DNA from: Stutzerimonas stutzeri
GTDB lineage: Bacteria; Pseudomonadota; Gammaproteobacteria; Pseudomonadales; Pseudomonadaceae
DNA: 64,000 bases
Reading direction: 5' to 3'
NCBI RefSeq assembly: GCF_024448895.1
Contig: NZ_JAMOIC010000016.1
Location: forward strand, 1 to 64,000
Part shown: positions 54,401 through 64,000 of the stretch, in pieces
Numbering within the stretch: the first letter of the stretch is position 1
Layout: each line of letters begins with the position of its first letter
The notes under the pieces: model-generated
What the model was told of the DNA's origin: nothing
Database searches by the model: none
The model's input: the letters and a program-made list of their open reading frames with translations, nothing else
Program-made: the position numbers and the translations under genes

Positions 54401-54556
54401 CCACTCGGCTTGACCATCATCGGAGGCCTGGTCCTGAGCCAGATCCTCACGCTTTACACCACGCCTGTGGTCTATCTGTATCTGGACCGTGCGCGTCATC
54501 GTTTCAACAGCTGGCGCGGTGTACGCACTGACGCCGCCCTGGAAAATCCGCTATGA
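51452..54556 (+). CDS. muxC: RND efflux transporter subunit (MuxC/MdtC)
   Basis: A 1034-residue RND pump, the partner of MuxB. The N-terminal helix reads NLSAPFIARPVATMLLSLA, and the helix-4 relay is in GLVVDDAIVVLENIARH. The C-terminal half has [20 protein letters not shown] as in its partner. I start it at the ATG 51452 rather than the TTG at 51437, because the former aligns with MuxB. No good ribosome binding site is visible. It overlaps the outer-membrane gene by four bases. Confidence 0.94.
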   Translation: MNLSAPFIARPVATMLLSLAILILGGVSFGMLPVSPLPNMDFPVITVQASLPGASPEIMASSVATPLERSLGSIAGVSQMSSRSSQGQTRIVIQFDLNREINGAARDVQAAINASRNLLPSGMRSMPTYRKINPAQAPIMVLSLTSEVLDKGQLYDIASTVLAQKLSQVSGVGEVQVGGSSLPAVRVELQPKQLEQYGVSLDEVRQTIAGANVRRPKGMVEDDNRHWQVQANDQLHEAADYLPLIIRYQDGAALRLSDVAKVKDGVEDRYNDGFFNNERAVLLVINRQAGANIIETIEGIRNELPALQAIVLGSVNMAVAMDRSPVIRATLHEAERTLLIAVGLVIILVFLFLGKLRTALIPALAVPVSLVGTFAVMYLFGFSLNVLSLMALILAAGLVVDDAIVVLENIARHIDDGVPPMRAAYIGTREVGFTLLSMNLSLVVVFVSILFMGGIVERLFREFSITLAAAILVSLLVSLTLTPMLCARWLKPHQPERDGRLHRWSHDAHQWLLRHYDRSLGWALRHHRITLFTLLATIGLNVFLYIEVPKTFLPQQDTGQLTGFIRGDDGLSFQVMQPKMETYRKAVLADPAVESVAGFIGGQGGINNAFMIVRLKPLSERDISAQKVIERIRENQPKVPGGRMFLMADQDLQFGGGRQSSSAYSYNLLASDLADLRVWVPQVTRALMALPELTSIDANEGEGAQQISLKIDRDAAKRLGIDMSTVTTLLNNAFSQRQISTIYESLNQYRVVMEIDPSYAQHPEVLEQIQVITSDGRRVPLAAFASYERSLEEDRVSHDGQFAAESIDFDLAPDVSLEEATRAIERAVAAIGLPSEVQGKLGGTGDVFQSTQESQPLMILGALLLVYIVLGVLYESYIHPLTILSTLPSAGVGALLTIILMREQFSLISLLGLFLLIGVVKKNAILMIDLALQFERNDGLSPAESIRRACLLRFRPILMTTMAAILGAMPLLMGGAEGAEMRQPLGLTIIGGLVLSQILTLYTTPVVYLYLDRARHRFNSWRGVRTDAALENPL

Positions 54557-56025
54557 GTTCGACGTCCCTGAATCATTCGCTGCGCCCAATGACCCTGGTT
54601 GCCATGGCGCTCACATTGAGCGCTTGCACACTTGGCCCGGACTATCAGCGGCCTGAAGTGCCGATTGCCGCTGAGTTCAAGCAGGCTGAAGGCTGGAAAG
54701 TCGCAGCACCTGCCGACTCACTTCAGCGTGGCGAGTGGTGGACGCTGTACGGTGACGCCGAGTTGAATGCGCTGGTGGGGCGGCTGAATGTCTCCAACCA
54801 GAATCTGGCGGCGGCCGAAGCGCAGTATCGCCAGGCTCGCGCACTGGTTCGCGGCGCTCGCTCACAGCAGTTCCCAACGATCGGCGGCAGTGCCGGTGTC
54901 ACTCGCGGCGGGCAGGGCACCTCAAGCAGCCCGACGGTGCAGAGTCAAAGCAGCGGCAGTGGTGTAAGCGAGAGCTACAGTGTCGGGTTGGATGCCTCCT
55001 GGGAGCTGGATATATGGGGCCGGCTGCGGCGTAACCTCGAAGCCAATCAGGCGAACATGCAAGCCAGTGCGGCCGACTTGGCAGCCGTGCGGCTGAGCCT
55101 GCAATCCGAGCTGGTGCAAACCTATCTGCAGCTGCGGGTGCTGGACGAGCAGCAGCGGCTGCTGGACCAGACGGTAGAAGCGTTCGCTCGCTCGCTTCGC
55201 TTGACGGAGAACCAGTATCGCGCCGGCATTGTGCCCAAATCCGACGCGACGCAGGCGCTCACCCAGCTCAGAAGTACCGAGGCGCAGGCCATTGATCTGC
55301 GATGGCAGCGCGCGCAGCTGGAACACGCCATTGCGGTGCTGATCGGAGTGCCGCCATCAGAACTGGACATTGCCGAGCGCAGCGATATTCCAGCGCTTCC
55401 TCAGGTGCCGTTGGCCCTGCCTTCCCAATTGCTTGAACGGCGCCCTGACATTGCATCGGCTGAGCGTCAGGTCAGCGCTGCCAATGCACAGATCGGCGTG
55501 GCGGAAGCGGCCTGGTACCCGGACCTGACCCTGAGTGCCAGCGGGGGGTATCGCAATAGCAGCTTCAGCAATCTGATCAGCGTCCCCAACCGCTTTTGGT
55601 CGCTTGGCCCGCAGCTGGCAATGACCTTGTTGGACTTCGGCGGGAGACGAGCGAGCCTTGAGCAGGCTGAAGCCAGCTACGATCAGACCGTTGCCAATTA
55701 TCGCCAGACCGTGCTCAACAGCTTCCGCGAGGTCGAAGACAATCTGGTCCAATTGCGCGTGCTTGCCGACGAGGCGGTCGTGCAGCAACAGGCGCTGGAA
55801 GCGGCACAGGAGTCGTTGCGACTGATCGAAAACCAGTACCGCGCCGGAACCGTCGACTTCCTCAGTGTTGCCACTGTGCAGACGACCACGCTCAACAACG
55901 AGCGCACCAATCTCACGTTGCTAGGCGACCGACTGGCCGCCAGCGTGCAACTGATTGCGGCGCTGGGTGGCGGCTGGGACGAGGAAGCGCTGCAGACTGA
56001 ACCGGTGATGTCGACCGAGCGATGA
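54553..56025 (+). CDS. opmB: Outer-membrane efflux lipoprotein (OpmB type)
   Basis: A 490-residue TolC-family channel of the NodT lipoprotein group. The lipobox LSAC places the acylated Cys at residue 25. Two repeated outer-membrane efflux domains follow (WELDIWGRLRRN, LLERRPDIASAE, ALEAAQESLRLIENQYRAG). It completes the MuxABC-OpmB efflux machine encoded just upstream. In P. aeruginosa that system affects susceptibility to aztreonam, novobiocin and macrolides; substrates here are untested. Confidence 0.93.
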   Translation: MSSTSLNHSLRPMTLVAMALTLSACTLGPDYQRPEVPIAAEFKQAEGWKVAAPADSLQRGEWWTLYGDAELNALVGRLNVSNQNLAAAEAQYRQARALVRGARSQQFPTIGGSAGVTRGGQGTSSSPTVQSQSSGSGVSESYSVGLDASWELDIWGRLRRNLEANQANMQASAADLAAVRLSLQSELVQTYLQLRVLDEQQRLLDQTVEAFARSLRLTENQYRAGIVPKSDATQALTQLRSTEAQAIDLRWQRAQLEHAIAVLIGVPPSELDIAERSDIPALPQVPLALPSQLLERRPDIASAERQVSAANAQIGVAEAAWYPDLTLSASGGYRNSSFSNLISVPNRFWSLGPQLAMTLLDFGGRRASLEQAEASYDQTVANYRQTVLNSFREVEDNLVQLRVLADEAVVQQQALEAAQESLRLIENQYRAGTVDFLSVATVQTTTLNNERTNLTLLGDRLAASVQLIAALGGGWDEEALQTEPVMSTER

Positions 56026-56053
56026 GCAGTTTTTTGCAGCCGATAGCTGATCG

Positions 56054-56398
56054 CTAAACCTCGGGTCGGCGTTCACCAATATGTCTGCACAGCGTGTCTA
56101 GCAGCAAGAACATGGATAGCGGTGCGGCAACGAATACTCCAGGGATCATCAGGAAAAGGCCGTGCCCGATCAGCGCGGTCATATCTGTTCCGCCTGCGCT
56201 GCAGCCGTGCAGATTTTTCATCCCGCCCAGGCAGTCGAATCGAGTAGCAGCGAGCATTCCGATTTGCGAGCCAATCCAGGTATAGGCAGCGGATAGCGCC
56301 GAGAGCAGGTAACGAAGTGGCCATGCCAGCGTGAGGCGGCGACTCGACAGCAATACCGGCGGCAAAATCATCACCAGCACGAGTAACGCAATCAACAT
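56054..56398 (-). CDS. Small membrane protein of unknown function
   Basis: A 114-residue protein with about three hydrophobic stretches (LIALLVLVMILPPVLL, a middle segment around YLLSALSAAYTWIG, and LFLMIPGVFVAAPLSMFLLLD) and two Cys in CLGGMKNLHGC. I do not recognise the family. No ribosome binding site is obvious. It converges on opmB, whose stop lies 28 bp away, and follows the TRAP binding protein on the same strand beyond a terminator, so it is probably transcribed alone. Confidence 0.55.
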   Translation of the reverse strand: MLIALLVLVMILPPVLLSSRRLTLAWPLRYLLSALSAAYTWIGSQIGMLAATRFDCLGGMKNLHGCSAGGTDMTALIGHGLFLMIPGVFVAAPLSMFLLLDTLCRHIGERRPEV

Positions 56399-56428
56399 GG
56401 CGTGATGGGCTCGTTATACAACTGAATG

Positions 56429-56463
56429 AAAAAACCGCGGTGCATGCTGGGCATGGACCGCGG
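56429..56463 (-). terminator. Rho-independent terminator of the TRAP binding protein gene
   Basis: On the minus strand CCGCGGTCCATGC pairs with GCATGCACCGCGG (one mismatch) around CCA, followed by TTTTTT. It starts 23 bases after the stop codon. Confidence 0.9.
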
Positions 56464-56486
56464 CTGGTTTGTTCGAGGTTCAGCGT

Positions 56487-57629
<1,143 letters not shown>

Positions 57630-57696
57630 TCACACTTTGCCCGCTACAGCCGTACCCTGCCTTGAACTTCGAAGTGGCGGACTAGAGCGATCAGCG

Positions 57697-59100
57697 TTAG
57701 CCAGTCGTGAGCTGCCAGCCTCCGCCCAGCGCTTTGTAAAGCGCAACGATGCCCCGGTACAGCTCAACCTCTGCCTGGGCTTGCGCGTCCTCCGCGGCTA
57801 GGCGCTCACGCTCGGCATCCAGCAAGACGAGAAAGTCCACGGTGCCTTCGCGATAGCGGATCTCTGCCTGTTCGGCGGCGGCTCGGCTGGCGCTTGACTG
57901 ACGCAGCAGGGACAGCAAGCGTTCCTGAGCCCGGGCGTAGTCGCTAAAAGCGTTCTCGGATTCCTCGAGTGCCAGAAGGACCTGCTGCTCGTAGCTCGCC
58001 AGCGCGCCGTCCGCATCTGCTTCGGCACCGCGTAAGCGAGCCCGAACGCTCCCCATGTCGAACGCCGCCCAGGTGATGCTTGGCGCCACGCCCCATGCCT
58101 GCGCGGCGCTGGACCCGATTTGCGAACCGCGGCCGGCTATGAAGCCAAGGAAGCCAGACAGATTTACCCGCGGAAACAGGTCGGCCGTCGCCACGCCGAC
58201 ATTGGCTGTTGCCGCGGCCAGTTGCCGCTCCGCTGCAAGGATGTCCGGGCGACGACGCAGCAGTTCGCCGGGATCCCCTATGGGCAATGCCTTGGCAATG
58301 GCCGGCAGCTCACGGGGCGACAGGTCGACACTGAGCTGGTCGGCGCGCTGGCCGAGCAGGGTGGCGATGCGGTTACGCGAGCGGGTCTGCTGCGCCTGGA
58401 GCAACGGCAGACTGGCCTCGGTAGACGCAAGACGCGCATCGGCGCGCAGTACATCCAGCTCGCTACCGACTCCGGCTTCGCGCAGATGCTCGGTCAATTG
58501 ACGCGAATCAAGCTGGTTCTCCAGGTTTTCCCGTGCGATGCGCTCGCGCAGCTGTGCGCCACGGAGTTGGCCGTACGCATCCACCAGCTCGGCGATGATG
58601 CTCACCTGCAGCTGGTAAAGCTCGGCTTCCACTGCATCGCTCTGGGCTTCGCTGGCTTCGATTCGACGCTGGATACGTCCAAACAGATCAAGCTCCCAAA
58701 CCATGTCGAGGCCCAGATCGTAGCGTTCGCTGTTGACACGCTCCTCACCGAAGCCAGGCTGTTGCGCCTTGCCGATATCCGCACTGGCGCCCGCGGTTAC
58801 GGTGGGGAAGCGATCGTTGGCGTCATCGTCGCGAATCGAGCGAGCCGCACGCAATCGCGCGAAGGCTATGCGTAGCTCGCGGTTTTCCGACAGCGCTTCG
58901 CCAACCAGCGCATCGAGCGTCGGATCCTCGAACTGTCGCCACCATGCAGCCTCGAAGCGCGACCGGTCGAAAGGTGCCGACGCGGCCTGATCGATTTCGG
59001 CTGGGGCCGTCTCGGGCGTCCGATAATCCGGCCCTACGGCACAGGCGCTCAGCGCGAGAAAGGCTGCGAGCAACAGCGGTGTGGTGATCAAGTCCTTCAT
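57697..59100 (-). CDS. oprN: Outer-membrane efflux lipoprotein (OprN type)
   Basis: A 467-residue TolC-family lipoprotein. The lipobox LSAC gives the acylated Cys at residue 20, and two efflux repeats follow (WELDLFGRIQRRIEASEAQ, LLRRRPDILAAERQLAAA). It is the outer channel for the adaptor and pump encoded immediately upstream. Its start overlaps the pump stop by four bases (ATGA). Confidence 0.9.
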   Translation of the reverse strand: MKDLITTPLLLAAFLALSACAVGPDYRTPETAPAEIDQAASAPFDRSRFEAAWWRQFEDPTLDALVGEALSENRELRIAFARLRAARSIRDDDANDRFPTVTAGASADIGKAQQPGFGEERVNSERYDLGLDMVWELDLFGRIQRRIEASEAQSDAVEAELYQLQVSIIAELVDAYGQLRGAQLRERIARENLENQLDSRQLTEHLREAGVGSELDVLRADARLASTEASLPLLQAQQTRSRNRIATLLGQRADQLSVDLSPRELPAIAKALPIGDPGELLRRRPDILAAERQLAAATANVGVATADLFPRVNLSGFLGFIAGRGSQIGSSAAQAWGVAPSITWAAFDMGSVRARLRGAEADADGALASYEQQVLLALEESENAFSDYARAQERLLSLLRQSSASRAAAEQAEIRYREGTVDFLVLLDAERERLAAEDAQAQAEVELYRGIVALYKALGGGWQLTTG

Positions 59101-62100
59101 GCATGTGCCTCCTTAAGTACAGCCTTTTTCTCTTCGCGCTTTTCGACGTAGGCGCGAATGACCAGGTAGAACACCGGTGTCAGCAGCAGCCCGAAGAAGG
59201 TCACGCCGAGCATCCCGCTAAACACCGCAACACCCATGGCGTGGCGCATCTCGGCACCGGCCCCGGAGGAGAGCACCAGCGGCACCACACCCATGATGAA
59301 GGCGAAGCTGGTCATCAGGATCGGGCGCAACCGCAGACGGCAGGCCTCAAGAACCGCGGACAGCCGGTCCATTCCTTCTTCCTGTTTATCCTTGGCGAAC
59401 TCGACGATGAGGATGGCGTTCTTGCATGCCAGGCCGACGAGCACGATCAGGCCGATCTGCGTGAAGACGTTGTTATCGCCACCCGACAGGATTACCCCGA
59501 CGATTGCCGAGAGCAGCGTCATCGGAACGATCAGGATGACCGCCAGCGGCAGGCTCCAGCTTTCGTATTGCGCGGCCAGTACCAGGAAGGCCAGCAGCAC
59601 GCAGAGCGGGAAGACGAACATCGCGGTGTTGCCAGCCAGGATCTGCTGGTAGGTCAGCTCGGTCCATTCGTAGCTCATGCCGTTGGGCAACTCGGCCTTG
59701 AGCAGACGCTCCATGGCATCTTCCGCTTCGCCCGAGCTGTAGCCCGATGCCGCCGCGCCATTGATCTCGGCGGTCAGGAAGCCGTTGTAGTGCATCACCC
59801 GGTCCGGGCCGGCACTGTCGCTGACCTTGACGAAGGTCGACAGCGGCACCATTTCGCCTCTGTTGTTGCGTACCTTCAGTTGACCAATCTGGTCAGGGGT
59901 CAGGCGAAACTTCTGCTCAGCCTGGACGTTGACCTGATAGGTACGGCCGAAGCGGTTGAAGTCATTGGCGTACAGCGAGCCGAGGTAGACCTGCATGGTG
60001 TCGAAGATCTGGTCGATAGGTACGCCATGGGTCTTGGCCTTTTCCCGGTCGATGTCGGCATCGATCTGCGGCACGTTTACCTGATAGCTGGTGAACAGCC
60101 CGGCCAACTCGGGATAGTCGGCGCTCTTGGCGATAACGTTCTGCACCTGCGTGTACAGCTCTTCATAGCCGAGGTTGCCACGATCCTGCACCTGCACCCG
60201 GAAACCACCGATGGTGCCCAGCCCCTGAACCGGCGGCGGCGGGAAGATAGCGAGGTAGGCTTCCTGAATGCCTGAGAACTGACCGTTGAGCTCACCGGCG
60301 ATGGCGCCTGCGGACATGTTCTCTTCCGTGCGCTGGCCAAAGTCTTTCAGGGCGACGAAGACGATGCCGCTGTTCGGACTGTTGGTGAAGCCGTTGATCG
60401 ACAGCCCGGGGAAGGCGATGGTGTTTTCGACGCCCGGGTGCTTGCCAGCGATTTCTGACATTTGCTTGATGACGTCTTCCGTACGGTCCAGCGTCGCGGC
60501 GTCAGGCAGTTGCGCAAAGGCCACCAGGTACTGCTTGTCCTGCGCTGGCACGAAACCGGTTGGTGTGCTGGCGAAGCCCATGTAGCCGAGCCCGACCAGC
60601 CCCACATAGACCACCAGTGCAATGCCGCTGCCGCGCAGAATGCGTTTGACCGCCCCGACGTAACCGTGACTGGCGCGCTCGAACACGCGGTTGAAGGGTG
60701 CGAACAACCAGCCACCGAACAGCTTGTCCAGCAGACGGGAGAATCCGTCTTTTGGCGCGTCGTGAGCACGTAGCAGCACGGCTGCCAGGGCTGGCGAAAG
60801 GGTCAGCGAGTTGAACGCCGAGATCACCGTGGAGATCGCGATGGTCAACGCGAACTGCTGATAGAACTGCCCGGTGAGACCTGAAATGAATGCGGTTGGG
60901 ATGAATACCGCGCACAGGACCAGTGCCGTCGCGATGATCGGTCCGGTCACTTCCTTCATCGCCTGCTTGGTGGCTTCGACTGGGGATTTGCCAAGCCCGA
61001 TATTTCTTTCGACGTTCTCCACCACGACGATGGCGTCGTCCACCACGATGCCAATCGCCAGGACCAGGCCAAACAGCGACAGCGCATTGAGCGAGAAGCC
61101 GAGCATGTGCATCACGGCGAATGTTCCGATCAGCGAAACCGGTACGGCAGCCAGCGGGATGATCGATGCGCGCCAGGTTTGCAGGAACAGGATCACGACC
61201 AATACAACGAGAACGATGGCTTCGAGCAGCGTATGCACCACGGCCTCGATGGAGCCGCGCACGAAGATGGTCGGGTCGTAGACGATTTCGTAGTCCACGC
61301 CTTCGGGAAAGTCCTTCTTCAGTTCGGCCATGCGGGCGCGCACCGAATCGGAAATCTCGATGGCATTCGAGCCAGGGCGTTGGAACACCGGAATGGCAAC
61401 AGCGGGTTGATTGTTGAGCAGCGAGCGCAGGGCGTACTGGCTGGAGCCAAGCTCGATGCGGGCGATATCGCGCAGTCGAGTGATCGAACCGTCTTCACCA
61501 GCGCGGACGATGATGTTCTCGAACTCTTCCTCGGTAACCAGACGGCCCTGGGTGTTGATCGAGAGCTGGAAGTCAGTCGCGCCCGGCGCTGGCGGTGCAC
61601 CCAGCGAACCGGCTGCTACCTGGCGGTTCTGCTCGCGGATCGCATTGACCACGTCCGAGGCAGTGAGATTGCGCGAAGCCACCTTGTTCGGGTCGAGCCA
61701 TACGCGCAGGGAGTAATCACCCATGCCGAACAGTTGTACGTCACCGATGCCGTCCAGTCGCGCCAGTTCGTCTTTGACGTTGAGCGCTGCATAGTTGGAC
61801 AGGTAGAGCATGTCGTAACGCTCGTCGGGCGACGTCAGGTGCACCACCATGGTGAGGTCTGGCGAGGCCTTGTCGACCGTCACACCCAGTCGCTGCACTT
61901 CGGTCGGCAGCGTCGGCTGGGTGCGCGTCACGCGGTTCTGTACCTGCACCTGGGCGTTGTCCAGATCGGTACCCAGCGCGAAGGTGATGGTCAGGGTCAG
62001 CTTGCCGTCGGCAGTGGCTTGGGACGACATATAAAGCATGCCTTCTACGCCGGTGATCGCCTGCTCGAGCGGTGAGGCCACTGTTTCACCGATGACCTTG

Positions 62101-62267
62101 GGGTTGGCGCCGGGGAAGTTGGCGCGGACCACCACGGTCGGCGGTACTACTTCCGGGTATTCACTGATCGGCAGCTGGAAGAGCGAGATCGCGCCGCCGA
62201 TGAGGATCACCAGAGACAGCACCGCTGCGAAGATCGGCCGCTGGATGAAGAATTGAGAGAAATTCAT
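59097..62267 (-). CDS. mexF: Multidrug efflux RND permease (MexF type)
   Basis: A 1056-residue hydrophobe/amphiphile efflux pump. It has 12 predicted helices, with the helix-4 Asp pair in GIVVDDAIVVVENVERN and the family blocks FFIQRPIFAAVLSLVI and GVEGMLYMSSQ. MexEF-OprN exports chloramphenicol, fluoroquinolones and quorum-sensing precursors in P. aeruginosa; the substrate range here is inferred. CCGGAG precedes the ATG. No MexT or MexS regulator gene lies in the window. Confidence 0.93.
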   Translation of the reverse strand: MNFSQFFIQRPIFAAVLSLVILIGGAISLFQLPISEYPEVVPPTVVVRANFPGANPKVIGETVASPLEQAITGVEGMLYMSSQATADGKLTLTITFALGTDLDNAQVQVQNRVTRTQPTLPTEVQRLGVTVDKASPDLTMVVHLTSPDERYDMLYLSNYAALNVKDELARLDGIGDVQLFGMGDYSLRVWLDPNKVASRNLTASDVVNAIREQNRQVAAGSLGAPPAPGATDFQLSINTQGRLVTEEEFENIIVRAGEDGSITRLRDIARIELGSSQYALRSLLNNQPAVAIPVFQRPGSNAIEISDSVRARMAELKKDFPEGVDYEIVYDPTIFVRGSIEAVVHTLLEAIVLVVLVVILFLQTWRASIIPLAAVPVSLIGTFAVMHMLGFSLNALSLFGLVLAIGIVVDDAIVVVENVERNIGLGKSPVEATKQAMKEVTGPIIATALVLCAVFIPTAFISGLTGQFYQQFALTIAISTVISAFNSLTLSPALAAVLLRAHDAPKDGFSRLLDKLFGGWLFAPFNRVFERASHGYVGAVKRILRGSGIALVVYVGLVGLGYMGFASTPTGFVPAQDKQYLVAFAQLPDAATLDRTEDVIKQMSEIAGKHPGVENTIAFPGLSINGFTNSPNSGIVFVALKDFGQRTEENMSAGAIAGELNGQFSGIQEAYLAIFPPPPVQGLGTIGGFRVQVQDRGNLGYEELYTQVQNVIAKSADYPELAGLFTSYQVNVPQIDADIDREKAKTHGVPIDQIFDTMQVYLGSLYANDFNRFGRTYQVNVQAEQKFRLTPDQIGQLKVRNNRGEMVPLSTFVKVSDSAGPDRVMHYNGFLTAEINGAAASGYSSGEAEDAMERLLKAELPNGMSYEWTELTYQQILAGNTAMFVFPLCVLLAFLVLAAQYESWSLPLAVILIVPMTLLSAIVGVILSGGDNNVFTQIGLIVLVGLACKNAILIVEFAKDKQEEGMDRLSAVLEACRLRLRPILMTSFAFIMGVVPLVLSSGAGAEMRHAMGVAVFSGMLGVTFFGLLLTPVFYLVIRAYVEKREEKKAVLKEAHA

Positions 62268-62285
62268 GACGCACTCCGGGGGAGA

Positions 62286-62304
62286 GGGCGCGCATGACGC
62301 GCCC
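62286..62304 (-). other. Intercistronic hairpin between mexE and mexF
   Basis: GGGCGCG and CGCGCCC form a perfect 7-bp stem with a five-base loop in the 97-bp gap. It has no U-run, so it more likely stabilises mRNA or tunes expression than terminates. Confidence 0.45.
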
Positions 62305-62364
62305 TGACGGAATCGGTTTTATGGGTATGCGCCGTGGCGCAGGCTTAGCGGGCTACAGCGGTGC

Positions 62365-63594
62365 TCAGCTGCTCGGGCGACGGGTCACGCTGCGGTCGAC
62401 GACTTCGGTCTTGAACGCGGCGGTGATGGCGCGCTGTTGTTCTTCGAGGGCCGCAAGGGTGTCGGCGTCTGCCATCGGCACTTGTTGTGGCTCGACTGCT
62501 GTGCCAGGGCGAACCCGCTGCAGGCCGTTGACCACGATGGTTTCGCCTTGCTCAAGCCCGTTGCGGACGATGCGCATGCCTTCCAGCTTCGGGCCGAGTT
62601 CGATGGAGCGGTAGGCGACCTTGCCATCATCGCCGAGCACCAGGACGAACTTCTTACCGAGGTCGGTTCCGACGGCAACGTCCTTGATCAGCACGGCTTC
62701 GTAGGTGGCGCTACCGACCAGTTTCAGGCGAGCGTAGAGACCGGGTGTGAAGCTGCCGTCGCGGTTGTCGAACACAGCGCGGCCCCGAATGGTGCCGGTA
62801 CGCGGGTCGACATGGTTGTCGATAAAGTCCATGTGACCAAGGTGTGGATGGCCGTCCTCGCTGGAAAGCCCGAGGTAGACCGGCGTTTCAGCGCCGCGAG
62901 TGCCATTGCGTGCCAGCTCGCGGTACTTGAGGTAGGTGCGCTCGTCCGCTTCGAAGTAGGCGTAGACCTTATCTGTCGAGACCAGCGTGGTCAGCAAGGC
63001 TTCGCCTGCGTTAACCAGGTTGCCTGCGGTGATCAAGGCACTGCCGACGCGACCGTCTATTGGGGCGGTGACGCGGGTGAAGGCCATGTCTAGCTTGGCG
63101 GCGTCGAGCTGCGCCTGGATGGCGGCGACTGCAGACTTGGCTTCACTGGCAGCGCTGACCCGGGCATCAGCCAGTTCAGCGGAAATTGCGTTGTTTGCCC
63201 TCAGCCGCTCGCCGCGCTGGGCTTCGCTGGCGGTGCGCTGCTCGGTGGCGCGGGCTTGTTGTAGCTCGGCCTGCAGGCGTTTGACCTGAGACTCGAAGGG
63301 GCGTGGGTCGATCTGGAACAGCAGATCACCTTTCTTCACCAGTGCGCCCTCATCGAACGCGACCTTGTCGATGAAGCCGGACACACGCGGCCTAATCTCG
63401 ACCGATTCCGGCGCTTCCAGCCTGCCGGTGAGCTCGTCCCACTCCGTGATCCGTTGTTCGATGACCTCCGCGACGCTGACCGCGGGTGCCGGCATGGCTG
63501 CTTCGGTGGCCTCCGGCGCCTGCCCGCATGCGCCGATAAGGGCTGCGGCAACCGCAACCAAAGGGTAACGCAAGGCTTTGAGTGAACGTTCCAT
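62365..63594 (-). CDS. mexE: RND efflux periplasmic adaptor lipoprotein (MexE type)
   Basis: A 409-residue adaptor with a lipobox (LIGAC, acylated Cys at residue 23). The lipoyl/hairpin domains are seen in RPRVSGFIDKVAFDEGALVKK and [17 protein letters not shown], and the barrel in DPRTGTIRGRAVFDN. It connects MexF to OprN. ATG at 63594, with GCGGAG upstream, is chosen; the longer frame to 63714 has no start signal and would push the lipoprotein signal inward. Confidence 0.92.
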   Translation of the reverse strand: MERSLKALRYPLVAVAAALIGACGQAPEATEAAMPAPAVSVAEVIEQRITEWDELTGRLEAPESVEIRPRVSGFIDKVAFDEGALVKKGDLLFQIDPRPFESQVKRLQAELQQARATEQRTASEAQRGERLRANNAISAELADARVSAASEAKSAVAAIQAQLDAAKLDMAFTRVTAPIDGRVGSALITAGNLVNAGEALLTTLVSTDKVYAYFEADERTYLKYRELARNGTRGAETPVYLGLSSEDGHPHLGHMDFIDNHVDPRTGTIRGRAVFDNRDGSFTPGLYARLKLVGSATYEAVLIKDVAVGTDLGKKFVLVLGDDGKVAYRSIELGPKLEGMRIVRNGLEQGETIVVNGLQRVRPGTAVEPQQVPMADADTLAALEEQQRAITAAFKTEVVDRSVTRRPSS

Positions 63595-63764
63595 GCTTGA
63601 CTCCGCAAATCGTTTTTTTATCGATGGCGGGAGTGTGCGTGGCAGCCTTGCAATGCAGAAATCGAACGGGGCGAATGTAAATATCATTCGCGCTGATGTT
63701 GCATGGTGTTTCATCGATGGTGAGCACGGGATTGCGGTGATTGCGGTGTTGGCTTGGAACCCAT

Positions 63765-63841
63765 GGGCGAATAAATTCGCCCCTACAGATGAGCTTCAGT
63801 AATCGCTTCTGAGCTTCATGTAGGGGCGAACTTGTTCGCCC
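63765..63841. repeat. REPIN (REP doublet), first copy
   Basis: The left arm GGGCGAATAAATTCGCCCCT (63765 onward) is the imperfect inverse of the right arm TGTAGGGGCGAACTTGTTCG (63819-63841). Each arm is itself palindromic, and a 31-bp spacer separates them. It lies upstream of mexE. Confidence 0.9.
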
Positions 63842-63905
63842 GCGGCCTAACGGCGGAACGCGGCGCATGGATAATGGAGACGACCGTAGATGTCTCGGAG
63901 CGCTT

Positions 63906-63982
63906 GGGCGAGTAAATTCGCCGCTACAGGTGAGGTTCTGTATTCGCTTCTGAGCTTCATGTAGGGGCGAACTTGTTCGCCC
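63906..63982. repeat. REPIN (REP doublet), second copy
   Basis: This is a direct repeat of the 63765 element, starting 141 bp further on. It has a slightly changed left arm (GGGCGAGTAAATTCGCCGCT), the same right arm and the same spacer ending (CGCTTCTGAGCTTCA). The pair is a tandem REPIN array that runs to the window edge. Confidence 0.9.
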
Positions 63983-64000
63983 GCGGCCTACGGCGGGGTG

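Overview
The window reads as a chromosomal segment of a high-GC pseudomonad, most likely of the Stutzerimonas (Pseudomonas stutzeri) group. This placement is an inference. It rests on the codon usage and GC content, RND efflux operons of the MuxABC-OpmB and MexEF-OprN types, a guanidine-I riboswitch of pseudomonad form, and REP/REPIN repeats with the core TGTAGGGGCGAACTTGTTCGCCC. I saw no tRNA, rRNA, CRISPR array, prophage or insertion sequence.

Left part (1-13 kb): a DUF4832 secreted protein, the broken 3' end of an ABC ATPase next to a triple REP array, an aldo/keto reductase, and then a minus-strand nitrogen operon. That operon carries permease, ATPase, two DUF1989 proteins, a biotin-dependent 'urea' carboxylase and allophanate hydrolase. 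It starts from a canonical sigma-54 -24/-12 element and runs through a complete guanidine-I (ykkC) riboswitch with a visible terminator. It is therefore best read as a guanidine utilisation operon (guanidine carboxylase, carboxyguanidine deiminase, allophanate hydrolase), not a urea operon. Two kinds of repeat interrupt it: a tandem ~210-bp MITE-like pair between the last two genes, and a REPIN lying in frame inside the carboxylase gene.

Middle (13-16 kb): an SDR oxidoreductase, an HU-type nucleoid protein, a DUF2141 exported protein and a GreA/GreB-like protein.

Core (16.3-37.2 kb): a complete catecholate siderophore locus. The plus-strand operon has the order isochorismate synthase, DHB-AMP ligase, isochorismatase-ArCP, NRPS (C-A-T), DHB dehydrogenase, NRPS (TubC-like, C-A-T-E), stand-alone A domain. 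The gene order, and A-domain codes read by hand (Lys-like and Gly-like), match the amoCEBFAGH amonabactin locus of Aeromonas. A convergent minus-strand block encodes a periplasmic binding protein, ATPase, two permeases, a TonB receptor and an EntS-like exporter. Fur-like boxes sit before both blocks.

Right part (37-64 kb): a membrane-anchored endonuclease/exonuclease/phosphatase-family protein, a GH5 glycosidase, a class V aminotransferase behind a nested inverted repeat, small membrane proteins, a PAS-GGDEF-EAL protein, an XdhC-family protein and a MurJ-like flippase. Two tripartite RND efflux operons follow (muxABC-opmB on plus, mexEF-oprN on minus), with an orphan TRAP binding protein between them. 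The window ends in two REPINs.
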